Positions 1 to 10,443 of a stretch of 64,000 nucleotides of DNA are shown in pieces (position 1 is the stretch's first letter; every line of letters begins with the position of its first letter). Source of the DNA: Vibrio brasiliensis LMG 20546 (GTDB lineage: Bacteria > Pseudomonadota > Gammaproteobacteria > Enterobacterales > Vibrionaceae). The stretch is taken from assembly GCF_000189255.1 (NCBI RefSeq), contig NZ_AEVS01000104.1:1-64000 (forward strand), given 5' to 3'. The notes under the pieces are model-generated. The model did not search any database. It saw only the letters and a program-made list of their open reading frames with translations, and was not told where the DNA came from. The position numbers and the translations under genes were made by a program.

Positions 1-135
1 AACATCTCGAAGGGCGCAGCCCGTTCTATATTCTCGTAGGACGAAGTCCGTTCTCGAAGCGAAGCGTTCTAATTTCTCGCAGGACGAAGTCCGATCTCAA
101 ATCTCGGAGCGAAGCTTTCTACCGAGCTTCGCCGG
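1..135. repeat. Cluster of short hairpin-like repeats downstream of rluC
   Basis: Two near-identical copies of a 24-base unit lie at 32-55 and 75-98, differing at two positions. Each has the perfect inverted repeat GGACGAAGTCC (39-49 and 82-92). Related mini-hairpins of the form stem-GAA or GCA-stem occur at 12-22 (GGGCGCAGCCC) and 108-116 (AGCGAAGCT), all separated by TTCTC/ATCTC-like spacers. A larger stem pairs 109-116 with 125-132 and spans the rluC stop codon. This looks like a small intergenic repeat family. It may be cut by the window edge. Function is unknown; transcript end protection is possible. Confidence 0.7.
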
Positions 136-1078
136 TTCCCGCTCTTAACCCTTTCAACACTTTCTCCAATTTCGGCTCCATTGGGGCATTAATCTCCATC
201 CACTCGTCGTTAGACGGGTGCTGGAACTTAATGTTTGCCGCATGAAGGAATAAGCGGTCTAAGCCTACTTTTCCAGTGTATGCATCGAAGCGACGATCAC
301 CGTATCTGTCATCCCAGGCAATTGGGTGACCAGTATACTGAGTGTGCACGCGGATTTGGTGAGTACGGCCTGTGATCGGACTGGCCTGAATCAGAGTTGC
401 ATCAGCAAACTTTTCAAGGATTTTGAAGCGAGTTTCAGATGCTTTACCATTTGGGTTAACTCGAACAATGCTGTTTACTTCATTCTTTAGCAGAGGTGCA
501 TTCACCACTTTGCAGCTGCTCTTCCATTGCCCCATTACCAGAGCAAAGTAAAACTTCTTAACCGTCTTTTCTCGGAACTGAGCTTGCAGGTGACGTAGCG
601 CAGAACGCTTTTTAGCTACAAGAAGAATGCCCGATGTATCGCGGTCAATACGGTGAACCAATTCTAGAAAACGGGCTTCCGGACGTAATGCTCTTAACGC
701 TTCAATCGCACCAAACTTAAGACCACTTCCGCCGTGAACCGCTGTACCAGAAGGCTTATTAAGGATCAGCATATGGTCATCTTCATAGATGATCATATGT
801 TCAAGCTCTGCGACTTTGTTGAGCTTAGTGCTAGGCGCAACTTCTTGTGCTTTTTCTTCGATAGTGACTGGTGGAATTCGTACCAAATCCCCCGCTTTTA
901 ACTTGTATTCCGCTTTTACGCGTTTTTTGTTTACTCGCACCTCTCCCTTGCGCAAGATTCGATAAACCATGCTTTTAGGGATACTTTTCAAATGGTTGCG
1001 TAAGAAGTTATCAATACGCTGACCTGCCATATCGTCGTCAATATCGACAAACTGGACTTTCGTTCTTATTTCACTCAT
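119..1078 (-). CDS. rluC: Ribosomal large subunit pseudouridine synthase C
   Basis: RluC converts three uridines of 23S rRNA (E. coli 955, 2504, 2580) to pseudouridine. The 319-aa protein has an N-terminal S4 RNA-binding domain (about residues 18-75) and the RluA-family catalytic domain with the signature HRIDRDTSGILL, whose Asp is the nucleophile. Length matches the family. It is divergent from rne, the usual arrangement in gammaproteobacteria. The last codons (GEAR-stop) are encoded by the repeat cluster at the window start, so the C-terminal tail is probably not family-conserved. Function is assigned with high confidence from family similarity. Confidence 0.95.
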   Translation of the reverse strand: MSEIRTKVQFVDIDDDMAGQRIDNFLRNHLKSIPKSMVYRILRKGEVRVNKKRVKAEYKLKAGDLVRIPPVTIEEKAQEVAPSTKLNKVAELEHMIIYEDDHMLILNKPSGTAVHGGSGLKFGAIEALRALRPEARFLELVHRIDRDTSGILLVAKKRSALRHLQAQFREKTVKKFYFALVMGQWKSSCKVVNAPLLKNEVNSIVRVNPNGKASETRFKILEKFADATLIQASPITGRTHQIRVHTQYTGHPIAWDDRYGDRRFDAYTGKVGLDRLFLHAANIKFQHPSNDEWMEINAPMEPKLEKVLKGLRAGTGEAR

Positions 1079-1288
1079 CTGATTATTCTATCATTCAAAG
1101 TTGCGCAGAATCACATTTTCTTCGCAACAAACTGGAAAATTACTCAACTAATAATGAATGCAAATTCCGCTACGAATAAAAATCCATCAACTTTATTACA
1201 AATTTCAAAAATAGGCTCAATAAAACCTATAAAACAGATACTTACGGAAAATAAAATCAGCTTTTTTAGCGAATTATTATAAAGCGGA

Positions 1289-1317
1289 TTGCTGACTTTA
1301 ATGGGTACTGCTATAGT
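1289..1317 (+). promoter_or_regulatory. Predicted sigma-70 promoter of rne
   Basis: The -35 TTGCTG (1289-1294) and -10 TATAGT (1312-1317) are separated by 17 bases, with a TGC extended -10 element directly upstream. Transcription would start near 1324, giving a leader of about 330 bases. This is a sequence match only. Confidence 0.6.
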
Positions 1318-1323
1318 TCACCC

Positions 1324-1652
1324 CTGCAATATATGATTTGGTTGCCTTTTAAACAAACCGACTCATATCTGAGCAATAATTTGAGTAGCCCGTTAATTTA
1401 CCAAAATGCAGCACACGGCGTAAGACATTTTCGAAATTAACACTCTTGTCACCCTACTCGTCGCTCATCATGTTGAGTGTTTACCGCCAATAATGCGGCT
1501 CACAAGCTTTACGAGAAATGCTTGTGAGACTGAAGTGCCCGAGCGCATCCCTCCAGCCGGGAGGCTGCAACGATTAAGCCATGGGATCTGGCACCATGAA
1601 AGCGATAGCAGTGACAAGAACAAAAAATGAAGAATGACAACGAGATTTATCA
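1324..1652 (+). promoter_or_regulatory. Long structured 5' leader of rne (rne5-like)
   Basis: E. coli rne has a 361-nt leader whose hairpins are bound by RNase E to autoregulate its own mRNA. Here a leader of similar length contains an outer stem pairing 1392-1399 with 1434-1441, a 9-bp hairpin pairing 1499-1507 with 1520-1528 (CTCACAAGC/GCTTGTGAG), and a 5-bp GC hairpin pairing 1550-1554 with 1560-1564. The rest of the 574-base gap between rluC and rne holds the promoters; no other gene is visible. A small minus-strand frame inside this leader is not convincing. Confidence 0.6.
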
Positions 1653-4595
1653 ATGAAAAGAATGTTAATTAACGCAACTCAAAAAGAAGAGTTGCGTGTT
1701 GCTTTGGTTGATGGTCAGCGCTTATACGATTTGGATATCGAAAGCCCTGGTCATGAATCTAAGAAAGCAAATATCTACAAAGGACGTATCACTCGCATCG
1801 AACCAAGCCTAGAAGCGGCTTTCGTTGACTATGGTGCAGAAAGACACGGCTTCCTCCCTCTTAAAGAAATCGCCCGCGAATATTTCCCTGAAGGTTATAC
1901 CTACCAAGGTCGTCCAAGCATTAAAGAAGTGCTTACAGAAGGCCAAGAAGTAATCGTACAAGTTGAAAAAGAAGAACGTGGCAGTAAGGGCGCAGCTCTT
2001 ACAACGTTCATCTCACTTGCGGGTAGTTATCTGGTTCTTATGCCTAACAACCCTCGTGCCGGTGGTATTTCTCGCCGTATCGAAGGTGATGAGCGTACTC
2101 AACTGAAAGCAGCTCTAAGTACATTGGAACTACCGCAAGGTATGGGTCTGATCGTTCGTACCGCTGGTGTTGGTAAGAGTGCAGAAGAGCTTGAGTGGGA
2201 TTTGAACGTGCTTCTAAACCACTGGGGCGCTATCAAGCAAGCTTCAGACGCGAACGCAGCACCTTTCCTGATTCACCAGGAAAGTAACGTTATCGTTCGA
2301 GCGATTCGTGACTACCTACGTCGTGACATTGGCGAAATCCTTATCGACAGCAACACAATCTACGAGCGTGCACTAGAGCACATCCGTCTGGTTCGTCCTG
2401 ACTTCGTAAACCGTGTTAAGAAGTACGATGGTGAAGTACCGCTATTCAGTCACTACCAAATTGAGAGCCAAATCGAATCAGCGTTCCAGCGCGAAGTTCG
2501 TCTACCATCTGGTGGTTCAATCGTTATTGACCCAACAGAAGCTCTGACTTCCATCGACATCAACTCTGCTCGCGCAACCAAGGGCGGTGATATCGAAGAG
2601 ACAGCACTAAACACTAACCTAGAAGCAGCAGAAGAGATTGCTCGTCAACTTCGTCTGCGTGATCTGGGCGGTCTAGTGGTTATTGACTTCATCGATATGA
2701 CGCCTGTTCGTCACCAGCGTGAAGTAGAAAACCGTCTACGTGATTCTGTTCGTATGGACCGTGCACGAGTACAAATTGGCCGAATTTCTCGTTTCGGTCT
2801 ATTAGAAATGTCTCGTCAGCGCTTAAGTCCTTCACTTGCTGAAGCAAGCCACCATATTTGTCCTCGCTGTACAGGTACTGGTGTTGTTCGTGACAACGAA
2901 TCATTAGCTCTTTCTGTTCTTCGTCTGATTGAAGAGGAAGCACTAAAAGACAATACAGCTCAAGTTCTGGCTGTCGTTCCTGTGCCTATCGCTTCTTACC
3001 TATTAAACGAGAAGCGCCGCTCAGTGAACCATATTGAGCGCATCCAGGACGTTAAGATCACTGTTGTACCTAACTCAGATATGGAAACGCCTCACTTCGA
3101 CGTTATCCGTGTTCGTGAAGGTGAAGAGTTTGATCTGCTTTCTTACCTACTGCCTAAGAAGATCGAAGCTCTGAAAGAAGCTGAAGGTAAAGAGCCAGTA
3201 GAAACAGAAGTCAAACCTAAGAAGATTGAAGAACCAGCGCTGAAAGGCTTTGCTGCGCCAACTCAATCAGCTCCAGCGCCAAGCCCAGTAGCAAAAGCGC
3301 CAGAGAAGAAAGTCGAGCGTGCTGAGCAACAAGAATCTCAACCTGGTCTTGTTAGTCGCTTCTTTAAAGCACTAGGTAGCTTCCTATTCGGCTCTTCTGA
3401 ACAAGAAGAGAAGAAAGAAGAACAGCAACCTAAAGAGCGTAAAGAAGGTAACCGTAACAACCGCAACCGCCGTAACCGCAACGACAACCGTCGTCGCAAC
3501 AACCGCGATAACCGTAACGAAAATCGTGAAGACAAGCGCGACAACAAGCGCAAGAACACTCGCGACGAAGCGAAGAGCGAATCAAAAGGTAACGAGCGTA
3601 AGCAACAGAACCGCAAGCCTAAACAGGAACGCCGTAACAAGCGTGACGACGTTAAAGCAAGCAAGGTTGCTGAAGAAGGTCTGAAACTAGCGGCAGATGC
3701 TCAGCAAAATGAGAAACCTGAAGCGCGTAAAGATCGTTCTGAAGAAAAAGCTGCGAAAGTAAAAGAGCGCCGTCAACGTCGCAAGCTTTCTAAACAAGTT
3801 CGCGTTAAAGATCAGGCTGCTAAAGCGAAAGCTGATGAAGAAGCGAAGCTAGTTGCTAAGGAAGCGAAAGCGGAAGTGATCGAAGAGGCCGTTGTTGAAG
3901 CTGTAGCAGAAGAGTCTGCAGAACAGCAACCTAAGCAACGCCGTAACCGTCGTTCACCTCGACATCTGCGCGCGAGCGGCCAACGTCGTCGTCGCGGTCG
4001 TGACCGTCGCCCTAACCCATTCCGCCTGCGTAAAGGTGGTGTAGCATCTCCAGAGATGGCGATGGGTAAAGTAATGCCAAGCTACGGCATCATCAAACCT
4101 GCACCTAAGCAACAAGCTAAGACTGACAAAGTTGAAGCACCTGTTGTTGAAGTGGCATCAGTGGAAACAACTATCGCTCTAGGCGGCGTTGCTTGCCCTG
4201 AGATGGCGATGGGTAAAGTGATTGTTCGCCGTGAACAGCAGCCAGCTGAACAACCTGTAGTTGAAACTGCACCAGTTGTCGCTGAACAGCCAGTCGCTAA
4301 AGAAACCGTTGTTGAAGCGCCAGTGGCTGAAGCTGCTCCAGCTGTTGAAGTAGCAGAGCAAGCTGAACCTGTTGTGACTCAAGCAGAACCAGCGGTTACG
4401 TCTGAAATTGTGGTACCACAAGGCTTCAAAGGCCACTCGAGTGCCCCAATGGCGAAAGCACCAGGCAACACTGAGATGAAAGAGATTACTGTTAACGCAG
4501 CACCGCTTAAGCAAGACCGTTACCAGTCTCGCGGCGCAGGTAGTCAAGTAGCGACTAACCAAGCTGGCGCAGTAATGACTAAACCTCAGTTTTAG
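1653..4595 (+). CDS. rne: Ribonuclease E
   Basis: Essential endonuclease for mRNA decay and tRNA/rRNA processing, and scaffold of the RNA degradosome at the inner membrane. The 980-aa protein has the S1 domain (about 35-125), the DNase I-like catalytic core with metal-binding Asp302 ([10 protein letters not shown]) and Asp345 (VVIDFIDM), and the Zn-link Cys403/Cys406 (CPRC). The disordered C-terminal half has an amphipathic membrane-binding segment ([14 protein letters not shown]), an Arg/Asn-rich RNA-binding tract, and two copies of a GGVA(S/C)PEMAMGKV microdomain (nt 4036-4077 and 4174-4215). The end is rich in Ala/Glu/Val, as in PNPase-binding tails. The start matches the family; a long leader precedes it. 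Confidence 0.97.
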   Translation: MKRMLINATQKEELRVALVDGQRLYDLDIESPGHESKKANIYKGRITRIEPSLEAAFVDYGAERHGFLPLKEIAREYFPEGYTYQGRPSIKEVLTEGQEVIVQVEKEERGSKGAALTTFISLAGSYLVLMPNNPRAGGISRRIEGDERTQLKAALSTLELPQGMGLIVRTAGVGKSAEELEWDLNVLLNHWGAIKQASDANAAPFLIHQESNVIVRAIRDYLRRDIGEILIDSNTIYERALEHIRLVRPDFVNRVKKYDGEVPLFSHYQIESQIESAFQREVRLPSGGSIVIDPTEALTSIDINSARATKGGDIEETALNTNLEAAEEIARQLRLRDLGGLVVIDFIDMTPVRHQREVENRLRDSVRMDRARVQIGRISRFGLLEMSRQRLSPSLAEASHHICPRCTGTGVVRDNESLALSVLRLIEEEALKDNTAQVLAVVPVPIASYLLNEKRRSVNHIERIQDVKITVVPNSDMETPHFDVIRVREGEEFDLLSYLLPKKIEALKEAEGKEPVETEVKPKKIEEPALKGFAAPTQSAPAPSPVAKAPEKKVERAEQQESQPGLVSRFFKALGSFLFGSSEQEEKKEEQQPKERKEGNRNNRNRRNRNDNRRRNNRDNRNENREDKRDNKRKNTRDEAKSESKGNERKQQNRKPKQERRNKRDDVKASKVAEEGLKLAADAQQNEKPEARKDRSEEKAAKVKERRQRRKLSKQVRVKDQAAKAKADEEAKLVAKEAKAEVIEEAVVEAVAEESAEQQPKQRRNRRSPRHLRASGQRRRRGRDRRPNPFRLRKGGVASPEMAMGKVMPSYGIIKPAPKQQAKTDKVEAPVVEVASVETTIALGGVACPEMAMGKVIVRREQQPAEQPVVETAPVVAEQPVAKETVVEAPVAEAAPAVEVAEQAEPVVTQAEPAVTSEIVVPQGFKGHSSAPMAKAPGNTEMKEITVNAAPLKQDRYQSRGAGSQVATNQAGAVMTKPQF

Positions 4596-4612
4596 TCCTC
4601 GCTGACCTGATT

Positions 4613-4647
4613 AAAAACAGCCTCTACTCCAGAGGCTGTTTTTTTAT
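4613..4647 (+). terminator. Rho-independent terminator of rne
   Basis: Stem AAAAACAGCCTCT (4613-4625) pairs with 4631-4643 around a 5-base loop, followed by a T-run. Confidence 0.85.
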
Positions 4648-4914
4648 CTCTGGCACGCTTCTTTGTAAGTACGTACCTACAAGAAGGGGTAATTGAGCGA
4701 TTTGTACCCATTGGTCACAAATATGGTTCAATATCAGTATCAATCTTGAACTTAATCACACTTTTCGGTAGCATGCGCCGACTCGATCTGAATCTATACT
4801 CTACATAAACGGGTATCTAGTTTAGTCACTCTGCTCTTTTACATTGCATTTTTGCCCAGTGGCGACTAAATACAATTCAGAATACTTTTAAACACTTAGC
4901 CAAACTGAGCAAAC
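4648..4914. other. Gap between rne terminator and SulP gene
   Basis: No gene, RNA or clear promoter was recognised. A short palindromic tract GTAAGTACGTACCTAC lies near 4666-4681. The promoter of the downstream permease must lie here, but no pair of hexamers is convincing. Confidence 0.4.
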
Positions 4915-6474
4915 ATGTTTGAATTTCCTCAATTTTCTAAACACTCTGTAAAAAATGATGTTTTATCAGGCTTAACCGTAGCACTTGCTTTGGTTCCTGA
5001 AGCTGTAGCATTCGCTTTCGTAGCGGGTGTAGACCCAATGGTTGGTTTATATGCAGCTTTCATCGTCGGTCTAATCACTTCAATTTTCGGTGGTCGTCCA
5101 GGTATGATCTCTGGTGCGACTGGCGCAATGGCCGTTGTAATGGTCTCTCTGGTAGCAACGCACGGCGTACAATACCTATTCGCTGCTATCTTACTTGCCG
5201 GTATCCTTCAGGTTGCTGCAGGTCTGTTTAAGCTAGGTAAATTCATTCGAATCGTGCCACATCCGGTAATGATTGGCTTTGTAAACGGTCTGGCGATTGT
5301 TATCTTCCTTGCTCAGCTAGGTCAGTTCAAAGCACCGGACCTGAGCGGCGCGTTAACATGGTTACCAAATGATCAAATGATGCTGATGCTAGGTCTTGTC
5401 GCCCTGACTATGGCTATCATTCACTTCTTACCAAAAATCACGACTGCTGTACCTTCATCGCTGGTTGCGATTGTGACTGTAACAGCACTCGTTGTTGGCT
5501 TAGATCTTGAGACGCGTACTGTTGTTGACTTCCTGCGCACCATGTCTGGTGACGAAGCGGCAACGCTAGCGGGTTCACTGCCAACTTTCTCTGTTCCAGC
5601 CGTTCCGTTTACGTTAGAGACTCTGCAAATCATCCTGCCATACGCAATTATTCTTGCGGCTATCGGCCTGATTGAATCGCTACTGACTCTGACCGTACTG
5701 GATGAAATGACGAACACACGCGGCCAGTCTAACCGTGAGTGTATAGGTCAGGGTATGGCAAACATGACATGTTCAGTGTTTGGCGCTATGGGTGGTTGTG
5801 CGATGATTGGTCAGTCTATGATCAACGTTAACTCTGGTGGTCGTGGTCGCCTATCGGGCATCGTAGCAGCTGTAGCGCTTCTGATGTTCATTCTGTTTGC
5901 GTCTTCACTGATTGAGATGATCCCGCTGGCTGCACTTGTTGGTGTAATGTTCATGGTTGTTATCGGTACATTTGAATGGGCAACCTTCAAGCTGGCTCGC
6001 CGTGTACCTAAACAAGACTTCTTTGTTATTGTACTGGTAACCGTTGTTACCGTTATGACTGACCTTGCTATCGCAGTATTCGTTGGTGTTATCGCATCTG
6101 CACTTATGTTTGCATGGCAGCATGCTAAACACATCTACGCAGACACTAGCATCAATGAAGAAGGCTCAAAAGAGTACAAGATCCACGGTCCAGTATTCTT
6201 CGGTTCAGTGGCAAACTTCCTTGAGATCTTCGACGCGCATGGTGATCCAAGCGATGTTATTGTCGACTTCGCCGATTCTCGCGTTACTGACCACTCTGCA
6301 ATCGAAGCAATTGAGACACTGGCTGAACGTTACTCAGCGCAAGGCAAAACACTGCACCTGCGTCACCTAAGCCCAGACTGTCGTAAGCTGCTTGATAAAG
6401 CGGGCAGCCTGGTTGAGATTAATGTTAAGGAAGACCCTAGCTACAAAGTTGCGACTGACGTACTAGCAGGTTAA
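4915..6474 (+). CDS. SulP-family inorganic anion permease with STAS domain
   Basis: Predicted inner-membrane transporter of the SulP/SLC26 family, whose members carry sulfate, bicarbonate or other anions. The 519-aa protein opens with the family's first helix region ([20 protein letters not shown]), has about 10-14 hydrophobic segments to residue ~400, and a C-terminal STAS domain (about 415-515; [19 protein letters not shown]). The substrate cannot be read from sequence; bicarbonate and sulfate are both possible. It appears monocistronic, between the rne terminator and its own terminator. Confidence 0.9.
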   Translation: MFEFPQFSKHSVKNDVLSGLTVALALVPEAVAFAFVAGVDPMVGLYAAFIVGLITSIFGGRPGMISGATGAMAVVMVSLVATHGVQYLFAAILLAGILQVAAGLFKLGKFIRIVPHPVMIGFVNGLAIVIFLAQLGQFKAPDLSGALTWLPNDQMMLMLGLVALTMAIIHFLPKITTAVPSSLVAIVTVTALVVGLDLETRTVVDFLRTMSGDEAATLAGSLPTFSVPAVPFTLETLQIILPYAIILAAIGLIESLLTLTVLDEMTNTRGQSNRECIGQGMANMTCSVFGAMGGCAMIGQSMINVNSGGRGRLSGIVAAVALLMFILFASSLIEMIPLAALVGVMFMVVIGTFEWATFKLARRVPKQDFFVIVLVTVVTVMTDLAIAVFVGVIASALMFAWQHAKHIYADTSINEEGSKEYKIHGPVFFGSVANFLEIFDAHGDPSDVIVDFADSRVTDHSAIEAIETLAERYSAQGKTLHLRHLSPDCRKLLDKAGSLVEINVKEDPSYKVATDVLAG

Positions 6475-6488
6475 TCCGAGCAAATCGT

Positions 6489-6517
6489 AAAGGGCTTCCA
6501 GTTGGAAGCCCTTTTTG
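6489..6517 (+). terminator. Terminator of the SulP permease gene
   Basis: Stem AAGGGCTTCCA / TGGAAGCCCTT with a 2-base loop, followed by TTTTTGTTT. Confidence 0.85.
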
Positions 6518-6540
6518 TTTCTCTTTATCAGAACCTATTA

Positions 6541-6563
6541 AAAAAGCTCCCGAAGGAGCTTTT
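6541..6563 (-). terminator. Terminator of rnd
   Basis: AAAAGCTCC-CGAA-GGAGCTTTT hairpin directly after the rnd stop codon, with a T-run on the minus strand. Confidence 0.8.
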
Positions 6564-6564
6564 G

Positions 6565-7680
6565 TTACAATAACTTATTTAACTTTTCGCCAAACAACTC
6601 TAAACGCCAGCTTTGCATCACATCCGGCAGTGACGCTGGATCACGATCTTTCTTCCATACCCAACTGATCAACTGATTGAGCTGCTTCTTAGAAGCCAGG
6701 AACTCGGTTGCAAGACCACTTGTCTGCGACGCACGCTTCACTTCATCTTTAAGCACTTTGAACTTTTGCTTGTAACCCGGCATATCCATCAAACGTTCGA
6801 TTTTTTGTGGGTACTCTTCTTCTGGAGTCATCTGCGCTGCTTTAACAATCGAAATAATACGAGCGCTGTGACGCTGCACTGAACGCAGATCCATACCTTC
6901 CTGCTCCATACGCTTACGATTCTGGATGCCTAAGCGAGCAACGGTCAGCAAGTCATTCTCTTTGAAAATGAAGTTAAGTGCTAAATCACGTTTCAATGCC
7001 TCTTTTAAGCGCCATGTTGCCAGAGGTTTAAGGATCGCTAACTCTTTAGGCTTAAGCTGCCATGCCCCCTTAACATCAAGGTAAGCACGCTCAGGATTGA
7101 CTGTTTTGATGCGCTTAGACGCGATCAGATCACTCTCCTGCTGCGCCGCCTGCCACCAGCCTGCCTGAGTGATGTTTTCAAACAACTGCTCGTATAGAGG
7201 TAGCAGGTAGTAAACATCGGCAGCAGCGTATTCAAGCTGCTTATCTGTTAGTGGTCGCGCTAACCAGTCGGTGCGTGACTCGCTCTTATCAAGTTCTACG
7301 TTGAGATACTCGTTAACCAGAGCAGCAAAGCCTGTCGATAAACCATGGCCTAAGAAAGCAGCCATTAGCTGGGTATCAACCATAGGATAAGGTAGGCAAC
7401 CAAAGCTGTTTTGAAACACTTCCAAATCTTCGCCACAGGCATGCAGAACCTTGAGTACTGACGTATCCTGCAGTAAGTGTACAAATGCCGTCATGTCGTC
7501 AATAACCGTTGGGTCGATTAGAGATAAGGTCTGCCCATCATAAAGTTGGATCAAACCTAATTGAGGGTAGTAGGTACGGGTACGGACAAACTCTGTGTCC
7601 AGCATAACTACATCGAATTCCCTAGCGCTTTGACACACAGTCTCTAACTGCGATGACTCGGTAATAATCTGATATTTCAC
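6565..7680 (-). CDS. rnd: Ribonuclease D
   Basis: 3'-5' exoribonuclease that trims tRNA and other small RNA precursors. The 371-aa protein has the DEDDy exonuclease domain (LDTEFVRTRTYYPQLGLIQ near residue 30, Exo III at LEYAAADVYYLLPLY near 170) followed by HRDC domains. Length matches the family. It lies downstream of fadD, which has its own terminator in the 101-base gap, so it is probably transcribed separately. No unusual features. Confidence 0.95.
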   Translation of the reverse strand: MKYQIITESSQLETVCQSAREFDVVMLDTEFVRTRTYYPQLGLIQLYDGQTLSLIDPTVIDDMTAFVHLLQDTSVLKVLHACGEDLEVFQNSFGCLPYPMVDTQLMAAFLGHGLSTGFAALVNEYLNVELDKSESRTDWLARPLTDKQLEYAAADVYYLLPLYEQLFENITQAGWWQAAQQESDLIASKRIKTVNPERAYLDVKGAWQLKPKELAILKPLATWRLKEALKRDLALNFIFKENDLLTVARLGIQNRKRMEQEGMDLRSVQRHSARIISIVKAAQMTPEEEYPQKIERLMDMPGYKQKFKVLKDEVKRASQTSGLATEFLASKKQLNQLISWVWKKDRDPASLPDVMQSWRLELFGEKLNKLL

Positions 7681-7713
7681 TAACTTCTCACTATGAGCGA
7701 TTTCCAGCGGCTA

Positions 7714-7744
7714 TAAAAAATGCCGACTACGATTAGTCGGCATT
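7714..7744 (-). terminator. Terminator of fadD
   Basis: An 11-bp stem AATGCCGACTA / TAGTCGGCATT with a 4-base loop, followed on the minus strand by TTTTTT. Confidence 0.85.
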
Positions 7745-7781
7745 CTATCATCAATCAAGCAGGCTTGTTTAGTTAACTCAC

Positions 7782-9476
7782 TTAACCCTGTTGAGATTCT
7801 GCTAGCTTGGCATCGTTTTCTTCACGAAGCACACGGCGTAAGATCTTACCTACGTTTGTTTTCGGTAGATCGTCCTTAAACTCAACCAGCTTCGGCACTT
7901 TGTAACCTGTCAGGTGCTGGCGACAGTGAGCAATAATCTCATCTTTAGTCAGGCTAGGGTCACGCTTAACGACGTAGATCTTAACCAGCTCACCAGACAC
8001 TTCATGCGGCTGACCAATTGCAGCCACTTCCAGTACCTTACCGTGCAATGCTACGACGTCTTCAATCTCATTTGGATAAACGTTGAAGCCAGATACCAGA
8101 ATCATATCTTTCTTACGGTCAACGATATGGATAAGACCTTCATCGTCAAACTTAACGATATCACCTGTCGATAACCAACCTTCAGAGTTGATCACCTCTT
8201 TCGTCGCTTCAGGACGCTGCCAGTAACCTTGCATTACCTGAGGACCACGAACTTGAAGCTCGCCCACTTCAGTGTTTGGTACAGGGTTACCTTCGTCATC
8301 AACGATACGTACTTCAGTAGAAGGTACAGGCAGACCAATCGCGCCAGTGTAGTCCGTCAGATCGTAAGGGTTACCAGTTACTAGCGGAGAACACTCCGTC
8401 AGACCGTAACCTTCAAGCAGGTGAATACCTGTGGTTTTCTTCCATTGCTCCGCCACCGCACGCTGAACGGCCATACCACCGCCAACAGCAAGCTTGAGAT
8501 TACTAAAATTAAGCTCATGGAAGTCTTCGTTATTTACCAGTGCGTTAAATAGAGTGTTAACACCCGTAATTGCGGTAAATGGATACTTCTGCAGCTCTTT
8601 AACGAAACCTGGAATATCACGCGGGTTGGTGATCAGTAAGTTTTGACCGCCCATCTCAATAAACAGCAAACAGTTCACCGTCAAGGCAAACACGTGATAA
8701 AGCGGTAATGCTGTCACGACCAGTTCACGACCTTCAGCCAGAACAGGACCATATGCCCCTTTCGCCTGAAGAACGTTAGCAATCATATTGCGGTGAGTAA
8801 GAATCGCACCTTTTGCTACGCCGGTAGTACCCCCTGTGTATTGCAGGAAGGCAATATCATCACCAGACATAAATGGTTTCACGTACTGCAGACGGCGGCC
8901 TTTGTGCAGAGCCTGACGCATAGAAATTGCACCAGGAAGGTCGTACTTAGGCACCATGCCTTTAACATACTTAACCACGAAGTCTACCAGTGTACCTTTC
9001 GCACGTGGCAGCATCTGACCAAGACTAGTCAGAACAACGTGTTTAACTGGCGTGTTATCAACGATCTGTTCCAGTGTGTTAGCGAAATTAGAAACGATAA
9101 CAATCGCTTTTGCGCCTGAATCGTTAAGCTGGTGCTCGAGTTCACGAGGGGTGTAAAGCGGGTTAACGTTTACCGCGATCATACCTGCACGTAACACACC
9201 AAATAGTGCCACTGGGTATTGCAGTAGGTTTGGCATCATCAGAGCAACACGGTCACCTTTCTGCAGTTTCAGTTCGTTTTGCAGATACGCTGCAAACGCG
9301 CGGCTGCGCTCTTCTAACTTACGGAAAGTCATTACCGAGCCCATATTCATGAATGCAGGCTGGTCAGCGTACTTTTGTACTGACTGTTCAAACATCTCCA
9401 CCAATGATGGGTATTGATCTGGGTTGATGTGCTCTGGCACATCACTTGGATAACGTGATAACCAAGGTTTATCCAC
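7782..9476 (-). CDS. fadD: Long-chain fatty acid-CoA ligase
   Basis: Activates exogenous long-chain fatty acids to acyl-CoA at the inner membrane, the first step of beta-oxidation. The frame stays open upstream to 9584 (600 aa), but the first ~36 residues have no counterpart in enteric FadD. A GTG at 9474-9476 ([14 protein letters not shown]) follows a GAGGAG Shine-Dalgarno at 9484-9489 and gives 564 aa, the family length. Motifs: AMP-binding [23 protein letters not shown], and the catalytic-Lys region VGKILRR at the C terminus. The leader contains TTAGCTGG at 9494-9501, half of a FadR-like site, but the second half is poor. The gene ends before a strong terminator. Confidence 0.95.
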   Translation of the reverse strand: MDKPWLSRYPSDVPEHINPDQYPSLVEMFEQSVQKYADQPAFMNMGSVMTFRKLEERSRAFAAYLQNELKLQKGDRVALMMPNLLQYPVALFGVLRAGMIAVNVNPLYTPRELEHQLNDSGAKAIVIVSNFANTLEQIVDNTPVKHVVLTSLGQMLPRAKGTLVDFVVKYVKGMVPKYDLPGAISMRQALHKGRRLQYVKPFMSGDDIAFLQYTGGTTGVAKGAILTHRNMIANVLQAKGAYGPVLAEGRELVVTALPLYHVFALTVNCLLFIEMGGQNLLITNPRDIPGFVKELQKYPFTAITGVNTLFNALVNNEDFHELNFSNLKLAVGGGMAVQRAVAEQWKKTTGIHLLEGYGLTECSPLVTGNPYDLTDYTGAIGLPVPSTEVRIVDDEGNPVPNTEVGELQVRGPQVMQGYWQRPEATKEVINSEGWLSTGDIVKFDDEGLIHIVDRKKDMILVSGFNVYPNEIEDVVALHGKVLEVAAIGQPHEVSGELVKIYVVKRDPSLTKDEIIAHCRQHLTGYKVPKLVEFKDDLPKTNVGKILRRVLREENDAKLAESQQG

Positions 9477-9588
9477 GGTAAAACTCCTCGAAATTAGCTG
9501 GCTGTCATCTATGTGAAACGCTCTGTTTTCATTGAGGTCTATTACAGCACAGGCAGGCCGCTTGAGCACGAAAGACTCAAACACTTGT

Positions 9589-10443
9589 TTAAATTTTGTT
9601 AACTAAGCCAAAAATTAGGTTAGCTACTCTAAAAGGGGCTTGCAGATGACAATGATGACCGCCTTCGATCATCTCAATTTGAGTGGAGTCTGAAGCATCA
9701 TTTTGAAAAGACTGCAAATAAGAGAAACCTTGCTCACCAAGAATGACCAGTTGAGATACTGTGACTTGTTGGCGAAACTCTGCTGCATGTTCGAACGACA
9801 TTCGATACAAAGACTGACTTTGTAACTTGACGTCATGCCGCCATTGCCAGCCATGTTCAACTTCTATCAAGCCACGTTTAACAATCGGAGCGATAAGTGC
9901 CGCGTCTAGCTGATTCACTTTCGCACGCCGTTCTATCGCCTCTTGCTGTGACTGCATGGCCCGCATCGGTTTTCTTCGGACTCTCTGACGACTCAGAACA
10001 CCTTCTCTTAAACGGGTAACCGTATCTTGAGAGGGCTCCGCCAGAGGACCATACCCTTCTATCTGAACTAATCCGCTGATCTGCTCAGGAAAGGCGGCAC
10101 TATAACAACTTGCAATCAAAGCACCAAGTGAATGACCCACTAACACCAGTCTGTTTGGCGATAAGTTAGCCAAAAACTGGTAAACGTCATCTATATAGTC
10201 GTGAAATGGGTAGAAATTGCTGCCATTTTTGTGGCTAGAGAAGCCGTGGCCAGGTAAATCGATTGCGCATAGGTGGAGGTTTGGAGCAATGGAGTGCAAC
10301 TCATTCATCACGGTTTCAAAGCTAGCTGCATTATCGAGCCAACCATGTAAAAAGACCACGGTCAGATCAGCGGTCTGCTTCGAACCATATTCGATGGTAG
10401 CAATATGCCCTGAGGCTATATCGCACCTTTGTTCATGACGCAT
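9589..10443 (-). CDS. Alpha/beta hydrolase
   Basis: Cytoplasmic alpha/beta-hydrolase of unknown substrate, 284 aa. It shows the oxyanion region [10 protein letters not shown], the acid/loop motif DLPGHGFS, the nucleophile elbow GHSLG (Ser near residue 107) and a late His (GGHHCHL near 262), so the catalytic triad is plausible. No signal peptide. Its start overlaps the end of the Slp-like gene by one base (TAATG), so the two are likely translationally coupled. fadD follows after 112 bases; a link to lipid metabolism is possible but rests only on position. Confidence 0.85.
   Translation of the reverse strand: MRHEQRCDIASGHIATIEYGSKQTADLTVVFLHGWLDNAASFETVMNELHSIAPNLHLCAIDLPGHGFSSHKNGSNFYPFHDYIDDVYQFLANLSPNRLVLVGHSLGALIASCYSAAFPEQISGLVQIEGYGPLAEPSQDTVTRLREGVLSRQRVRRKPMRAMQSQQEAIERRAKVNQLDAALIAPIVKRGLIEVEHGWQWRHDVKLQSQSLYRMSFEHAAEFRQQVTVSQLVILGEQGFSYLQSFQNDASDSTQIEMIEGGHHCHLQAPFRVANLIFGLVNKI

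Noticed and set aside
1-135. CRISPR array
   Set aside because: Repeats are palindromic, only two are close copies, and there are no regular unique spacers or cas genes.
1468-1653. 61-aa minus-strand frame opposite the rne leader
   Set aside because: It overlaps the structured leader, has no ribosome-binding site, and its composition reflects the hairpins.
9494-9510. FadR operator in front of fadD
   Set aside because: Only the half-site TTAGCTGG is good; the other half does not match. It is mentioned in the gene entry but not called.
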